Shown piece by piece: positions 24,335-36,490 of a stretch of 64,000 nt of DNA (position 1 is the first letter of the stretch; each line of letters begins with the position of its first letter). The translations under genes and the position numbers were made by a program. The DNA is from Arcuatula senhousia (lineage: Eukaryota; Mollusca; Bivalvia; Mytilida; Mytilidae), in assembly GCA_963971305.1 (NCBI GenBank), contig OZ020311.1:7812001-7876000 (forward strand), given 5' to 3'. The notes under the pieces are model-generated. The model was given only the letters and a program-made list of their open reading frames with translations, did no database searches and was not told the DNA's origin.

Positions 24335-24960
24335 TAAAGGTATTTACAAAATTACCGTACTAAAAGGATCAATCTCAATATCCAAGAGAAAAGACAAAGC
24401 TTGAAAAACATACCAGAAATATTGAAAATTGCAATGGTCCTGGCTTGGTACAAAGTTTAAAAAGAAATTGTGGGTTAAATTAGGTTTTATAGCGCGCAAA
24501 ACCACTCTCTTCCATTGCGATCTTAGGGTCCGGTAGTAACACATCACACAACACGGTTGTCAAGACATATTAGGGATTATAAGATGATCATCTCAGAACA
24601 ACAATCAGCAAAACACTAATCAAAACAATCACTTACCATTTAGTTTGACATGATTTTAAATTTTTCCATCGACGGTTGATACCGAAAGAAGAGATCGTAT
24701 GAGAAGTATTCTTTTTAAACCCTAATTTAATAGTCGGTCACGAAGACAGCGGTGTAGTATAAAAAAACTCTGAAAAATTTGTATAAGCCCTGGCATATCA
24801 AATACGTTGTGAAATATAAGCACCATAAGCAGGCGAAGTAGGTATGTTACTTTCCAGGTAAGGAAAATTAATCATTTGAAAATTAAAGTCGTCTCTTTTA
24901 TTGTAAACCGGCGAGTAGAGGAGCGAAATTTGTGCCCATTGGAATGAAAGGAAAGGAATT
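24335..24960 (-). pseudogene. Family B retroelement relic with internal deletion
   Basis: On the minus strand the order is IPMGTNFAPLLA (RT motif B, about 24955), then directly the KRDDFNFQMINFP and PTSPAYG region (about 24890-24830), then the family B 3' tail with GTACCAAGCCAGGACCATTG and a TTTATTTCTGTAATTTAG end near 24330. The YIDD box and the DLHLEF segment that normally lie between motif B and KRDDFN are missing, so an internal deletion removed the catalytic centre. Several stops break what remains. Confidence 0.75.
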
Positions 24961-25479
24961 ATATAAATATGTCATACAATGCTGAAAACAACAGAAGTTA
25001 TATATAACGAAAAGATATAAAAACAGATATTGTCCTCTCCATAGAAAAATACACAATTCTAAAGAACGCATGCAGGAAAACTCTCATTTAAAATTAATCA
25101 TGATCACACGTGAATGCAAACTGAGCTAAAACTTCGAGTTATTAAAGGAAAAATCATTAGCGGGCTAGGAAAAACTATACGCTTGCAGATGGGTGATGCA
25201 ACTTGTTACAAGTTCCTATCCGCCTACGTGTATTTCTTGAATAGCCCAAAAGGTTAAATTTGACATAAACGCAACAAATCCGGTTCAAGACAAAACCGAC
25301 TACAGATAAACTTAAGTGCATTATAAACCCCAAAATGGTTGGCAAACACAATCAAATTAAAACAATACCTTGCATATAACTGTATACATAATAAAAAGAA
25401 ATATAATAGTATTTACAAATATAATAATAAAAGGTGTTGTACAGTGGCTAGTTAAAAGGTAAACAAAACAATAGTTTAG

Positions 25480-26934
25480 AAGGTCCTGGAGTTCTTTGAA
25501 CCAGAAAATCCAGAAGACTTTCGATTGTTCTCGATGGATGTTACTGCTCTCTATACTAGTATCCCTAATAAAGATGCCATGATTGCTTTGAAACATTTCT
25601 TGGACAGAAGACCCAATCCCCATGTTAAAACTGATATTATCTTGAGGTTGGCAGAACTTGTCCTCAACCTCAACACTTTCCAGTTCAATGGAGAATTCTA
25701 TTCCCAGTCTGGTGGTGTTGCCATGGGCACTAAGATGGGACCTAGTTTCGCTTGTCTGTTTGTTGGGTATTGGAGGAGAAAATGTTTTCCGAATACATTG
25801 GTCCTGTCCCAGACCTATACAAACGGAATATTGATGATGTTTTTTGGTGTTTCCTCCGATAGTGAAGATGATCTTAACTCCTTTATAAGCTTTGTCTCTT
25901 CCTATCACCCTGCTATCCAGTACACCTTCACCGTCACTCAAGAGAAACTCTCGTTTCTTGACTTGGAATGCAGCATCAAAAATGGTAAAATAGTAATTTC
26001 TATATTTTACAAACCTACAGATGCGCATTGCTACCTGAATTATCAATCTTGTCATCCTCAGAGTTGCAAAGATGCCATCCCTAAGTCTCAGTTTCTACGA
26101 CTTAAACGTATTTGCAGCGACGAGGATGACTTCAACGTTCAGAGTAGTACTATGAGATCATTCTTTGTCAAGAGGGGATATCCTAATAAGATCTTGGATA
26201 AAGTCATCAACTCTGTCTCTCAGGTGACACGATCCAAAGCTTTGGAGGCCAGGACTAGACGCAAGAACGACCGTATACCTTTGGTTCTAACTTACCACCC
26301 TCACAATTTGGCTATACGGAATATTCTGCTGCGTAACTTCAAATCCATTGTCCTGGAGGATGAACACATGTCGAATGTGTTTACCTCGCCACCCCTGACT
26401 GCCTTCCGCAAGGGAAAGAGTTTGAGGCAACATCTAGTTTCAAGCTCTTACAACAATGCCACTAGACGCCCTCGCTCCAACTTTTCAGGCACCAGGGGTT
26501 GTGGTCGACCTAAATGTGTTACATGCAATTTCACCTAGGAGACTGAGCAGATAGTCGGTCCCTCAAACACTTTCAAGTTGAAGAACGGTTTCACCTGCAT
26601 ATCTGAAAATGTTATCTACGCCATCCGCTGTGCCAAGTGTTGTAAAATCTACATAGGGGAAACCTACCGTCGGCTAGGAGACAAGTTCGCCGAACACAGA
26701 CGGAGCGTTCTTAAATGCGAAGATTGCCCAGTCGGTCAGCACTTTTGTTTGCCCAACCACAGCGTCCACGATATACAGGTAACCGTTCTCCTTGAAACTT
26801 GTTCTGGCGAGAAACAAAGACAATATCTTGAACAGAGAATAATCAAATTTTTAGGAACATTTCAACCCTTTGGCATTAATATAACGTCCCGTTATTTTCT
26901 TGTTGTCCTTTTGTCTCAGGTTCTTTCTTGTTGA
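25480..26934 (+). pseudogene. Penelope-like element: RT plus GIY-YIG endonuclease, decayed
   Basis: Retroelement polyprotein, 5'-truncated after a TAG at 25477. RT motifs: SMDVTALYTSIP (motif A), GGVAMGTKMGPSFACLFVG (motif B), QEKLSFLDLE (motif D region). The YIDD-type box is present only in the +1 frame as KRNIDDVFW near 25830; a one-base loss near 25770 and a one-base gain in the T run near 25845 move the frame out and back. A linker CGRPKCVTC precedes TAG at 26536, which is followed in frame by the endonuclease: VIYAIRCAKCCKIYIGETYRR, EHRRSV and FQPFGIN. The residue before FAEHR is Lys (GDKFAEHR) where Arg is usual and catalytic. These lesions suggest a dead copy. PLE elements insert into chromatin by target-primed reverse transcription; that is family knowledge. 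Confidence 0.9.
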
Positions 26935-27425
26935 ATTGAACTTCTACCGATTTTTTTGTACTGCTTGTTAATTTTTGCTTTGTTATTGATTATGAATAGG
27001 GGGAAGGTTGGACCCAAAAACCTAGTTTAACCCCGCGGTTTAAATGTGCCTGATGCCTGTCTGAAGCCAGGAGTCTTTATCAAAGATGATATTTGTATTA
27101 ATTGAATTTAAAGTATTTGTTTGTTTTTGTCAAGAAGAGGTCTTTCATTGATACTTTAGGATTGGGTTTGATACATATGTAGTTTATTTCCAATCCAGGA
27201 TCAGTTGCAAAACAGTGAGCAGCGACCACTGGTCACATTGCAGGATGCTTGCTGTTTTTTCGTTGTGGATTTTTTTTTGAAATTGTCGTTTATATTGTAT
27301 AGATTGTGTGATGTACACTTATTCCACGTCTCTTCTATTATAGCTAGAGTACAGTCGTACCGTATATATTGTAGGTCAGGTCCGCAAAAATCGTATATAT
27401 CACAGGAGCTACATGATTGTACCTG
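26880..27425 (+). repeat. Penelope-like element 3' region
   Basis: The reference copy of the 3' tail that also occurs in inverted orientation at 21655-22150 and 55450-55960. Landmarks are ACGTCCCGTTATTTTCTTG, CCTAGTTTAACCCCGCGG, GTGCCTGATGCCTG, CAGGAGTCTTTATCAAAGA, CGACCACTGGTCACATTGCAG and ACACTTATTCCACGTCTC. The last 20 codons of the open frame before TGA 26932-26934 fall inside it, so the true protein end may be slightly earlier in active copies. Confidence 0.75.
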
Positions 27426-28899
27426 ATATTCCTTATATTCATGTAAGAATAGTTACTGTTTTGTCATTTTGAAAAGACGAAGGTTAATTATTTTTACAAT
27501 AAATATGCCTCAATGAGTAAAGTACACCATCAAACGGTAAATATTTATTTTTTTCTAAATTTAGGCTTTTACAAAAAAAGGAATATTAATCAATCCAAGG
27601 CTACATAACTCATAAATTTCAAAAGGTATCAGTTCATTTGTGATAGTTAATAAAAAAAGTGTGGTTCCACTAGCAATGAGTTTAATTATCATATAAAGTA
27701 TATGACCAACTCGAAAAGTTTTCTTCATAAATTGATTTTAAATTATCATAGGCTTATTTCAATTAACATTTTAACCCTCTACCCAACTGACTTTACATTT
27801 ACAATTATATGGTATAATTAAGTAATTGTTACGGTTCTAATGACACAGGGAAAGCAACAAATAGATATTTTAAAATCATTTTTCAAAATTTGGATATCAA
27901 AGTGAAACACAGAGGTAGTGGTTACAATAAGAAAGAATAGTTCTCTTACAGAAGTGATAATTGGTCATTAATCATTCGTTAATTGAAATGGCATCCTTTA
28001 TTAATAAAGCTGAATACAAATTTTGATTTCCATGACGAAAATAATTTTTTGAAAAATTAATTATATTTTCAATAAATTAATTATCACTGTGTATCACTAT
28101 TTTAATATTATATGCTTTGAAACACGATATTCTATTTTGAAGATGTTTTATTGATCCTTTTTAAAGATATTTTTTATTTGATAGCAAAACACTAATAAAA
28201 TAACTATTACAGTCAAACTCATTAAATAATTTTGTCACATAATTATTTTTCTACTGATAAAAACATATTAATGCATATAAAATTTATTCAAAATTTAAAT
28301 GATGTGTCAATTATATCAACCTGAAAAATAAATTAAAATATTTTTACAAAGATATCGCTGGGAACTTTTAATCAAAAGATTTTCAAGATAGAAGATATGT
28401 GATCATTTATAAATTTGATTAGAGGACTCCCAGCAAGAACGGATGGATGTAAACGACGTTTTGGTTTAACTGGAAAGAAAATCTATGGCTTGATAAAGTA
28501 CTATTAGACCTAATAACAACACAAAGAACACGTTAATTAAGAGACAAAGAACACAAAGATCTTTAAAAGCAGTCAGTAAACACACAAAACAATAAAAGGG
28601 GTACGTACACATGTGATTTGTCTGAAAGTAAACCGACAAACACTAAGATAACAGTAAGGTGAGACATAAGTCCGTGACACATATCTTTATTTTACACCAA
28701 TCCATGGCATATTTTCAAATTAATCCTTTGTTAGTTGTGATCATATTAGAAAATCTTAGGTTATTTTTTTTGTGTAGAAAAAGTAAACGTAAATGGTGGT
28801 GAAGTAGCTATATTTTTCCTTGTTAATTTCCAGCCACAATTACAGCAGGGAATTACAGTTAGTAGGCAACCTTAAATCACAAGGTTTCTTTCCTTGTAC
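27426..28899. other. Gene-free AT-rich stretch
   Basis: Very AT-rich with frequent stops on both strands. I see no exon, repeat family or RNA gene. Confidence 0.5.
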
Positions 28900-29045
28900 T
28901 GCTTATGGTCGATATCCTCGGTGCCGGATTAGGTTTTCCTGTTCGAACCTTTTGGCTTTGAGTACTTTTCATTTTTGACCTTCCAATGTTTTGATTCAAA
29001 GGTTACTCCTTGAAATACATACGGTATAACCAATTTGGTATTTGT
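28900..29045 (-). repeat. Family E short dispersed element, partial copy
   Basis: The minus strand reads ATTACAAATACCAAATTGGTT, GGAGTAACCTTTGAATCAAAAC, ATTGGAAGGTCAAAAATGAAA and GAACAGGAAAACC, ending near a GAGGATATCGACCAT phrase. This matches 45003-45189 and 46485-46685 in order. Confidence 0.7.
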
Positions 29046-29764
29046 AATCATTTAGCATTTATCGAATAAAGGTATATGACCAGTTATTCTTGATTATGCT
29101 CTTATTCTTTTAAGTCATGGACTATACTTTCTGAAGCAATCGTTTAAAATGATGGAATTTATCAATGTAACCGACGTTGAAAACGTCAAATTATTCGACG
29201 TAAACTTAATACCTAACAAAATTACAACAATCTTTTAAAACTTTGGAAACTCTCATTTATAAAAATGAAAAGCCAAGGTTAAAAAGTTATAAAGACTATC
29301 AAGACAATTAAACTGTTGTTAGATAAAAACGTCTGATTAATAAAAATCGACGAACTCTTTCAATTAGGAAGGAATATATAGATATGGTTAGCAAAAATAA
29401 TTAATATTGCCGAGTTATATGTTGATAAATCAGTTTATATAGTCCGTTTAATTAGACAGCATTTCCAGAAGACTGGTAAAACAGAGCATCAAAATTAGAT
29501 TGGTAAATTAATAAGATAAAGAGAAATTAGTCCACAGTGCGTCAATTAGCACGCGCGCACAATAAAACACGAGAACTTCATTATTTGGGCCATAACATGT
29601 AGATATTAATATTTGGAAATAAACATAGCAGGAATGTAAACTAGTAGGAAACTATTCAAAACAGGGTATAGCTAATTACCCCGCCTAGTCAGCCGTCTTC
29701 ATTAACAGATATCAGTTGTACACAAAATCTCTGTCTAATTGAGAGAAACTAATTTATTTCCCAA
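29046..29764. other. No gene recognised
   Basis: AT-rich, stop-dense; nothing beyond low-complexity words. Confidence 0.4.
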
Positions 29765-30052
29765 TTAAAACATCATAATATCTCTCCTCGTGATAGAAAA
29801 TGTCGATTTTCCTACATTAGTTACTGCAAAAACATGTGCCAAAAACTGGTTCGCGTGTCGTAAAACGTTGAGATCTTTATCGCCAATTGTTGGGGTGTAG
29901 ACAGGACCCCTAAGAAAGTGTTGTGTTTTACTTATGATTTTGACAGTAAAATGTTTTTCTAGGCAGTAAACATATGTATTGGTGATAGAGATATAATTAA
30001 CGAGTTTCTGGAATGATAATTGTATTTCTTCAAACAGCAAATTTGGGTCGAA
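29765..30052 (-). CDS. Unidentified ORF or terminal exon
   Basis: An open minus-strand frame runs from an AG acceptor-like site (ATTTTAG|T at 30054-30055) to TAA at 29765. It contains FDPNLLFEEIQLSFQKLVNY, FLRGPVYTPTIGDKDLNVL and HVFAVTNVGKSTFSITRRD. The composition is balanced and less AT-biased than surrounding chance frames. AVTNVGKSTF resembles a GTPase P-loop but lacks the leading Gly, and no other GTPase motif is visible, so I do not assign a function. It has no good ATG near its start and no upstream exon I can support. It may be a piece of a mobile element or a gene fragment. Confidence 0.3.
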   Translation of the reverse strand, partial: FDPNLLFEEIQLSFQKLVNYISITNTYVYCLEKHFTVKIISKTQHFLRGPVYTPTIGDKDLNVLRHANQFLAHVFAVTNVGKSTFSITRRDIMMF

Positions 30053-30239
30053 ACTAAAATTCTCCGTTCTAAAATGCTTTCTAATATCCTATACAATTAT
30101 CAACACATTTTAATATGTATCTATCTTTTAGAAGGAATAATTCTAGTTGACCGATTTTTTACGTCATTAAATAAGAGGAAACATCTTTAAATTCTTTTAA
30201 AAGACAGTGTACAAAATAAAAATATTCTTCAGTCAGGTT

Positions 30240-30310
30240 TTATTTTTGTACTGCTTTTACGGAAGACGTCATGTGCTTGTAGACAAAGACAGGACTTCTA
30301 TCTATCAGAA
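30240..30310 (+). pseudogene. Small reverse-transcriptase C-terminal relic
   Basis: TTTTACGGAAGACGTCATGTG and CTTGTAGACAAA.ACAGGA parallel the family A sequence near 17078-17125 (TTTTACGGAAGACATCATGC). Only about 70 bases are recognisable, with no start, catalytic box or tail. Confidence 0.55.
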
Positions 30311-30829
30311 AAACGCATATATTGGTTTGACATATAGCTAATCCAACATTTGGCACAAAAATGGCCATCCTCATCTTGAAGCTTTCTAATAAACATATTA
30401 AAAACTTCTCTAGGCAAAGACGGTGTGCTATAAAACACCGACCCTTGGTACCTTTTAGAGACAGATTACATGAATATCTAGTCTGTTTGCTTTTGGTAAA
30501 AACATGGCATAGCCTGTCTTGTAGCCTTAATCACAAATAAAACGTACTATACACATTGGTACTGAAAACAACAATGCATCCCTTTGCCCAGGCTGTACTT
30601 GAGCCCACGCACATTAAATAAAAATACTAAAGATACATGTATATATGCCTATGCATCTAGCCTTTAGAATTTGTGCAAATCTTTAAAATTGTAATTTATT
30701 GTTGCTATATGTCTTTATTATATGTACTGTAGTATGTCCCTCGTGTGCCTATTCTTATGGACAATAAAAATACAGTTTTAGAATTGTCATCCTTCGCGGA
30801 ATTTTAACACACACCAAATCGTTGGCAAC

Positions 30830-31090
30830 GTGGTACAGCAAGCAGGAACTGTGCTTACTCTTCTGTGCGTCTCGACTTGATTGTTTGGTTGTTCTGTGTG
30901 TTTTGTTGATTTTTTGTTTTGTTTTGTTTTTTTTTTTTTTTTTTTTTGGAGCCTGGGGTAGGTTTAGTTATGACGATATTATGTTTACTGTTTTTCGTTT
31001 TTGTCTTTTCGGATTTACAATACCTGATTGTCCCTTTGGTACACCTTTGCTTCTTGTATAAAACCTGGGAACTCATGCCAAAGTGACCCA
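30830..31090 (+). repeat. Family C repeat with poly-T tract
   Basis: Begins AGCAAGCAGGAACTGTGCTT, ACTCTTCTGTGCGTCTCGAC, contains an 18-19 base T run near 30930-30948 and ends TGATTGTCCCTTTGGTACACC. This layout agrees with the copies at 17953 and 55025. Confidence 0.65.
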
Positions 31091-32404
31091 TTTGCCTGTT
31101 GTTTGAATATATAGTAAGAGTAGCATTACTCTTACGTAAAAAAACACAGATCCGACTCATAAATAGAGCAATGTCATACGTTATTTAATAACATAAAAGC
31201 CATAAAATGCAGGCAAAGTAGGTAGTATCACCCAAATGATAATGGCGTTGTCTTGTCTTGATCGGATATTTTGCAACGGAAATATTTCTTTGAATTTAGT
31301 GTTGATATTAATTCTGTACTTTAAGTGTATTTTAATGTGCTTTCAAAGTCTTGCCAGACATTTTGGATACAACTTGCTCTTTTTGAATAATAAGTTAGTT
31401 AGTTATTGCTTTACTCAAGCAACGCGTTTTTTTGCTTTATTCGAGAGATGAACATATAAATGATGATGCAATGAACATGAGTATAAACGTTCTTAGACTG
31501 ACTTGTAACTGTTTTGGCGACTTAGTAAAATTGTCGCTCTTTTGGAAGACAAGTTCCAATTTGTCTGAGCAAACAACAACTCTTTCCATACAACATTCTA
31601 TCATGCAAGTCAGTTCGACTGTAAATCAACCTAGAATCAACAAAGTAATAAATATTTCAAAATTTCAATTTTAGAATATTAAAAATTGTTTTAATACTTT
31701 TTTCCTGTCAACATAAAAGAGCATGAAAACGTGGTTTATCTTTTCCCATCCGGTCCCGGTCAATTAATTCGATGCGTGACGTGTTAAATTGAGATAAAAG
31801 CACCTGGTTGAAAACAATTAGTTTAGTACCAAGAATAGGTTGCTATAAAACACTTCATGCATGGTCTAAATGGTCATATTGTTATGCTGACAACCTCATT
31901 TAAAACACAATAAATTGAAGATGAGATGAAAACTTTATTGTAAAAACGAATGTGATTTTTATAGAAAATTGTTTTATTATTAATTTTTTACATCAAATTA
32001 TTTAACTTTTGTATGTTTTATTTGAATATTTTATAGTGTGAACAAAGTTGTAACTTTTTGATCATCATTTCATTTGTACTTTTGTACTTTCATTCTATTG
32101 TATAATTTCTTTTGATAAAAAACTGTCATTTTTAGAAAGACGTTAAAAAGCAATTATAATACTTTCTTGAGAAATTAATGTAAGAACAAACTGCAGTGCA
32201 AAAATATAAAAATAAATAATAAGATGAGCAAAAATGTTCTTAGCACCACACTATTCAATTCACAATTAAAACAATCCCTCCTTGATGTCTTCTAGCTGAC
32301 AAAAGAATATGAATCTTATTTCAATCGATTTTAAGTTATCTTACACGGGGACGTAATTATCCCTTTATGGATTACGTGACGTCATTTCCTTGTCAGAGTA
32401 TTTT
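31091..32404. other. No gene recognised
   Basis: AT-rich; the two overlapping frames at 31236-31674 have no domain or splice support. A TGACGTCA-like word (GTGACGTCATTTCC) sits near 32377. Confidence 0.4.
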
Positions 32405-32640
32405 TAGTCTGTAAATAAAGGTAATAACAAAACTACCGAACTTGAATGATCAATCTCACAGTCCAGGGAAAAGGACAAAAACGAATCGGTCATACCGGAG
32501 AATTGGTGGATCGCAATGGTCCTGACTTGGTACAGGCATTTCAAACAAAATGGTGGGTTAAACCAGGTTTAATGGCGCCAAACCTCCCTCTTCCATTGCC
32601 ATCTTCAAGTCCATAATATATATAGTTACATAGAATAGTG
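32405..32640 (-). repeat. Family B 3' tail, separate copy
   Basis: Minus strand: GGTTTGGCGCCATTAAACC, TGTACCAAGTCAGGACCATTG, then a TTTGTTATTACCTTTATTTAC end near 32405. It lies downstream (in minus orientation) of the tail of the larger family B copy, again a head-to-tail arrangement. Confidence 0.7.
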
Positions 32641-32814
32641 TGACACTGTAACATTTTCTAAACCCATGATATATACTTACGTAAAATAGTGTGACACTGT
32701 AAATATTTCTTGGAATTAGGTTTTATAAGTCGAAAATAATAGGACATGTAGGATATGAAAATTATCATGAACAAAATACAGAAGCTTTTGTCTGGAACTT
32801 TGTTGTAATTTTTA

Positions 32815-34175
32815 TATGAGAGAAACACAAAACCAGAAGAATTAAAGATCGCAATGGTCCTGACTTGGTACAGGCACTTCCAAAAAAGTGTTGGGTTAAA
32901 CCAGATTTTATGGCGCCAAACCTCCCTCTTCCATTGCGATCTAAGGATCCGGTAATGACCATAGAACACAACATAGTTGTGAGACACAATAGGGATATTG
33001 AGGTGATCATCTCAGTACAGCAGACCAGTCAAACACTAATTAAAACAATAAACTACCATATCTTTTAACTCAATTTTGAACTTTTCTATTAGTGGCTGAT
33101 AACGAAGAAAGCATTTTTTTAAGGGATCGTATGAGACGTATTTTCTTATAGCCCTTATCCAAAAGTCGGTCACGAAGAAATCGGTGTCTGATCAAAAAAT
33201 CTGTGAAATGTGTGCAAGCTCTGGCATGTCGAATAAGTTGTGAAATATAAACACCGTATGCAGGGGAAGTAGGTATATTGCTCTGTAGATTAGGAAAATT
33301 AATAATTTGAAAATTAAAATCGTCTCGTTTATCGTAAATTTTTGTACTGAGATGACCACCTGGGTCAAATTCGAGGTGCAAATCCAAGAAAGACGTGAAG
33401 AAATTTGATTCGGTGGTCTCTTTAATCTCCAATTCTGGAGGATATATTGAAGGAATCCATCTACCAAATGAAGTGTTATTGACAGAAAGGACATCATCAA
33501 TATATCTGAATGTAAGATTAAATGACCTTGCCTCTTTCATCTTCTTGTTCTTTACGAGTCACTGAAGAAATTCAGTCTCGTAAGAGTATAAAAACAAATC
33601 GGCGAGGAGAGGAGCACAGTTTGTGCCCATTGGAATGCCGATTTGTTGTTGAAAAATCTCTCCTCCGAAGGTGACAAATATGTTGTCAATGAGGAAATCA
33701 AGCATACTGCAAACTTGTTCAAGTGTGTAACAAATTTTATCTTTGAAAGATGTTTTGGAAAAGAATGTAGAATTATAACCCAAAACAAAAAAATTCCTAG
33801 AGTTTGAAAATGCTTTTTTGAGAAGTTTTTCATGCAACATTTTAGTTTTTCGTGTGGCAAGGTAGTGTTTAAAGTTGAAAAATCGAACGTTTTCGAGGAA
33901 TTAACCTCAGAAAATGATCTAACAAATCTTTTGAGTTCTTCAAAATCCACATATGGTTAATTCCACTACGAATATAATAGTGTCGCAGTATGCTTGTTGA
34001 CCTTCTTTGACAGCAGACAAGATTTTAGTTAAATGAACAGACAGCTCTGTAGTTGAACATGATGAAGATCCAGCTATATTCCTTTCTTTGTACGGATTTT
34101 TGTGAAGTTTAGGTATCCAGTACAAATATGGTAACTCTTTATGTCTTAGAGTCCACATGTTCGAGCTTTCCCAAG
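32815..34175 (-). pseudogene. Family B reverse transcriptase (Penelope-type), decayed, with 3' tail
   Basis: Read on the minus strand: PYLYWIPKLHKNPYKERN near 34120 (the K-HK motif typical of Penelope-type RTs), KTFDFSTLNTTLPHEKL near 33880, IGIPMGTNCAPLLADLFLYS near 33640, a TGA at 33559, then in the same frame FRYIDDVLSVNN (intact YIDD), SFLDLHLEFDPGGHLSTK, KRDDFNFQIINFP and PAYGVYISQLIRHA, ending at TGA near 33070. Frame changes occur between the first blocks. The tail continues to about 32815 with GTACCAAGTCAGGACCATTG. The N-terminus is incomplete and no GIY-YIG is visible. Non-functional as written. Confidence 0.85.
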
Positions 34176-36379
34176 AAAGGTAAAACAGCCAGGTAAAACA
34201 ATGCGCGCTACATTGGTCAGTAAAACAAGCTCGAATATCTAGTTAACCATTGTATTTCTTTGTCTAAGGAACTCTGGCAGAGGACTTCACAAGTATGTTT
34301 TACTTGTGTCCAATCACATTTGTGTATTTTTACAAATAAAATATGTTTAAACTAAAAATCTCTGGTTGACAGATTAACACAATGACAAAAATATTACAAT
34401 ATACTCTCAACTTTAAAAAATATAAACATAGCAAGTCTCTATAAAGTACCGGTTTGAGATAACCTACTTAAGTAACTCTTTGTTACAAAGAAACTGCGTC
34501 GAATTTAGTACTTGACCGACTGATGACACATGTACTCAATCCTTGGCCATCATTTAGCAGCAATGTTGGGCGATAAACCGAGGTTCGTTGTTCGATCCTC
34601 GTCAGGGATGAAAATTTCATGAACAAATTTTCCGACTCTCTCTTGACACCATTTGCGAGGATGGTCTCAAGGAACGATGCTAGTCCTTCGAAAGGGACGA
34701 AAAAAATGTTGTATCGTTTATGGGAAAGCAATATCCCATTCACGTTAAAAACCCCATTGTAGAGTCCGATAAGAGTAGGTTCAAAGGGGGTCGCTACAAA
34801 GACCTCTCTCGCAATCTGTTAGCTGGAGAGGGATTCACACAAGCACTCATTTCCCAATCCAGAAAATAAACATATTTGAACTAAACATGAAAAGAATGAG
34901 AAATATGGGGTTGGGATGGGGAAAAACAATAAATTTTCAAGACCATGGGAAATGCGGGAGAAATATGTAGAGATAAATGTTGGTCGACAAAGTTAGAAGG
35001 GTGGCACTCTTTACAACCGTTGGTCCGCTGTAATCACTTATTATGACTTCACGTACGAGAGTCACCACAATCAGCCACACAAAAAATACACGGCATCTCT
35101 TGCATCAACCTTTTGAGTGATCTATTTTTATTCATCAACCTTTTGAGCGATCTAATTTTATTCAGTGAAATGAAACGAAACCCTAGCAATCTTGCATATT
35201 TATCGGATAGAATCAAAGCTTTATAACATGATGAAACTGTCTAAAACGAACCTGAATAAACAAAATGCGAACTTCAAAGTCACATTTTTAAATGTAAGTT
35301 ATTTTTCATTATATATAAAGCGAAAGAATATCAGAGGTATCCTAATGGGGCCTCCAATCCGGGCATCCAATAGGGCGAAGATCTGTCTAAACCAACATAT
35401 TCTTAAGAACCAATGGGTTCGGCTTAGACAGCTTCCATTTGTTTTAATTCTACATTTGTATTTATTTATTGCTTATTTGTGAACATTTTGTTAGGTTAAT
35501 CAAAACTGCTGTTCGTGTACAATCTATTTTCACGTTTACCATCTGCATTTTAATCAATTTGTTATATAACTGATAGCATCAAGGTTTGTATACAAATATT
35601 TCACAAAATCAATATTAACATATTTTATTTATTACGTGTACAAAATGTAATTTTTATAATCAATGTCAAACTATATGTTCACCAGTCATTAACATGTATT
35701 ATACAGTATTCTTGTTAAAAGGAACAAAGTGTCATCAATTAATATCTATATTATTCTTATGTCTGCAAAAAGTAAAGAACATTGTATTTTTTTTTTTATT
35801 GTTGGAAATACAATACTACTGAAAATATTTTTAAAATGCATGCATTTCTATAATCGCTTTATCATATGGTTTATCATCTATTTTATTAGCAAAAATAAGG
35901 AAACAACAACACTACACATTTGTAGTGTCTCAAATGTCCAATTGCAAGACGATCACCCTAAAAGGCAATAACAGCAGAGAAACTGAAGCCCACAGCAGTC
36001 CTGGCCCATTGATTTACCAGGTATCCTTCGAAACATTAGTAGTTTTTACTGTATCGTGTGCCAATTTTGTTAACTCATCAAGAGATATTTGCATAAAAGG
36101 TAAAATCTACCATAAAAGTGAAAGGATTAATTGAATTGACCTCCTTCACATGTTACTTTTGATTGGTTTATAAAATATGGTGCAGTCTGCCTTGGTGATT
36201 ATATGATTTGGCATAACATGAAGCAAATTCTTATGGTAATTGTAATGTTGATATTTTGCTTACTAGTAACCCCGTTTTCCTTTATTCTGATACCAGCTAT
36301 GGTACTTTGTATTTTGAATTTGTTATTCTTATATAATTCTTTTCTTCTTTTTTTAAATGAAATGAAAAAACACAGTCAG
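34176..36379. other. No gene recognised
   Basis: Contains a GC-richer segment at 34480-34870 that may be an old repeat, and a duplicated phrase TCATCAACCTTTTGAG.GATCTA near 35102 and 35133. The frames here carry no motif. Confidence 0.4.
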
Positions 36380-36490
36380 AACCAGCGTGATCTTTAATGT
36401 ATCCGGTATGTTTTACCTTGTTCTGTCTTTTATTTTTGAAAATTTGAGATAGGTCGGTCATCCAGTTTGGTAATTTGTAAATACCTTCGG
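36380..36490 (+). repeat. Family B 3' tail, short copy
   Basis: AACCAGCGTGATCTTTAATG, TATCCGGTATGTTTTACCTTG and CCAGTTTGGTAATTTGTAAA match in order the tails at 10690-10830 and 12380-12480. Confidence 0.6.

Noticed and set aside
25357..26055. A 232-codon minus-strand frame opposite the Penelope-like RT
   Set aside because: It is the antisense shadow of the RT, whose motifs on the plus strand are unambiguous.
34560..34620. tRNA or SINE with box B-like GTTCGATCC
   Set aside because: No matching A box at the right distance and no cloverleaf; single weak word.
36203..36397. 64-codon hydrophobic frame as a membrane protein
   Set aside because: AT-rich composition yields Phe/Leu/Ile runs by chance, and its end overlaps a family B tail.
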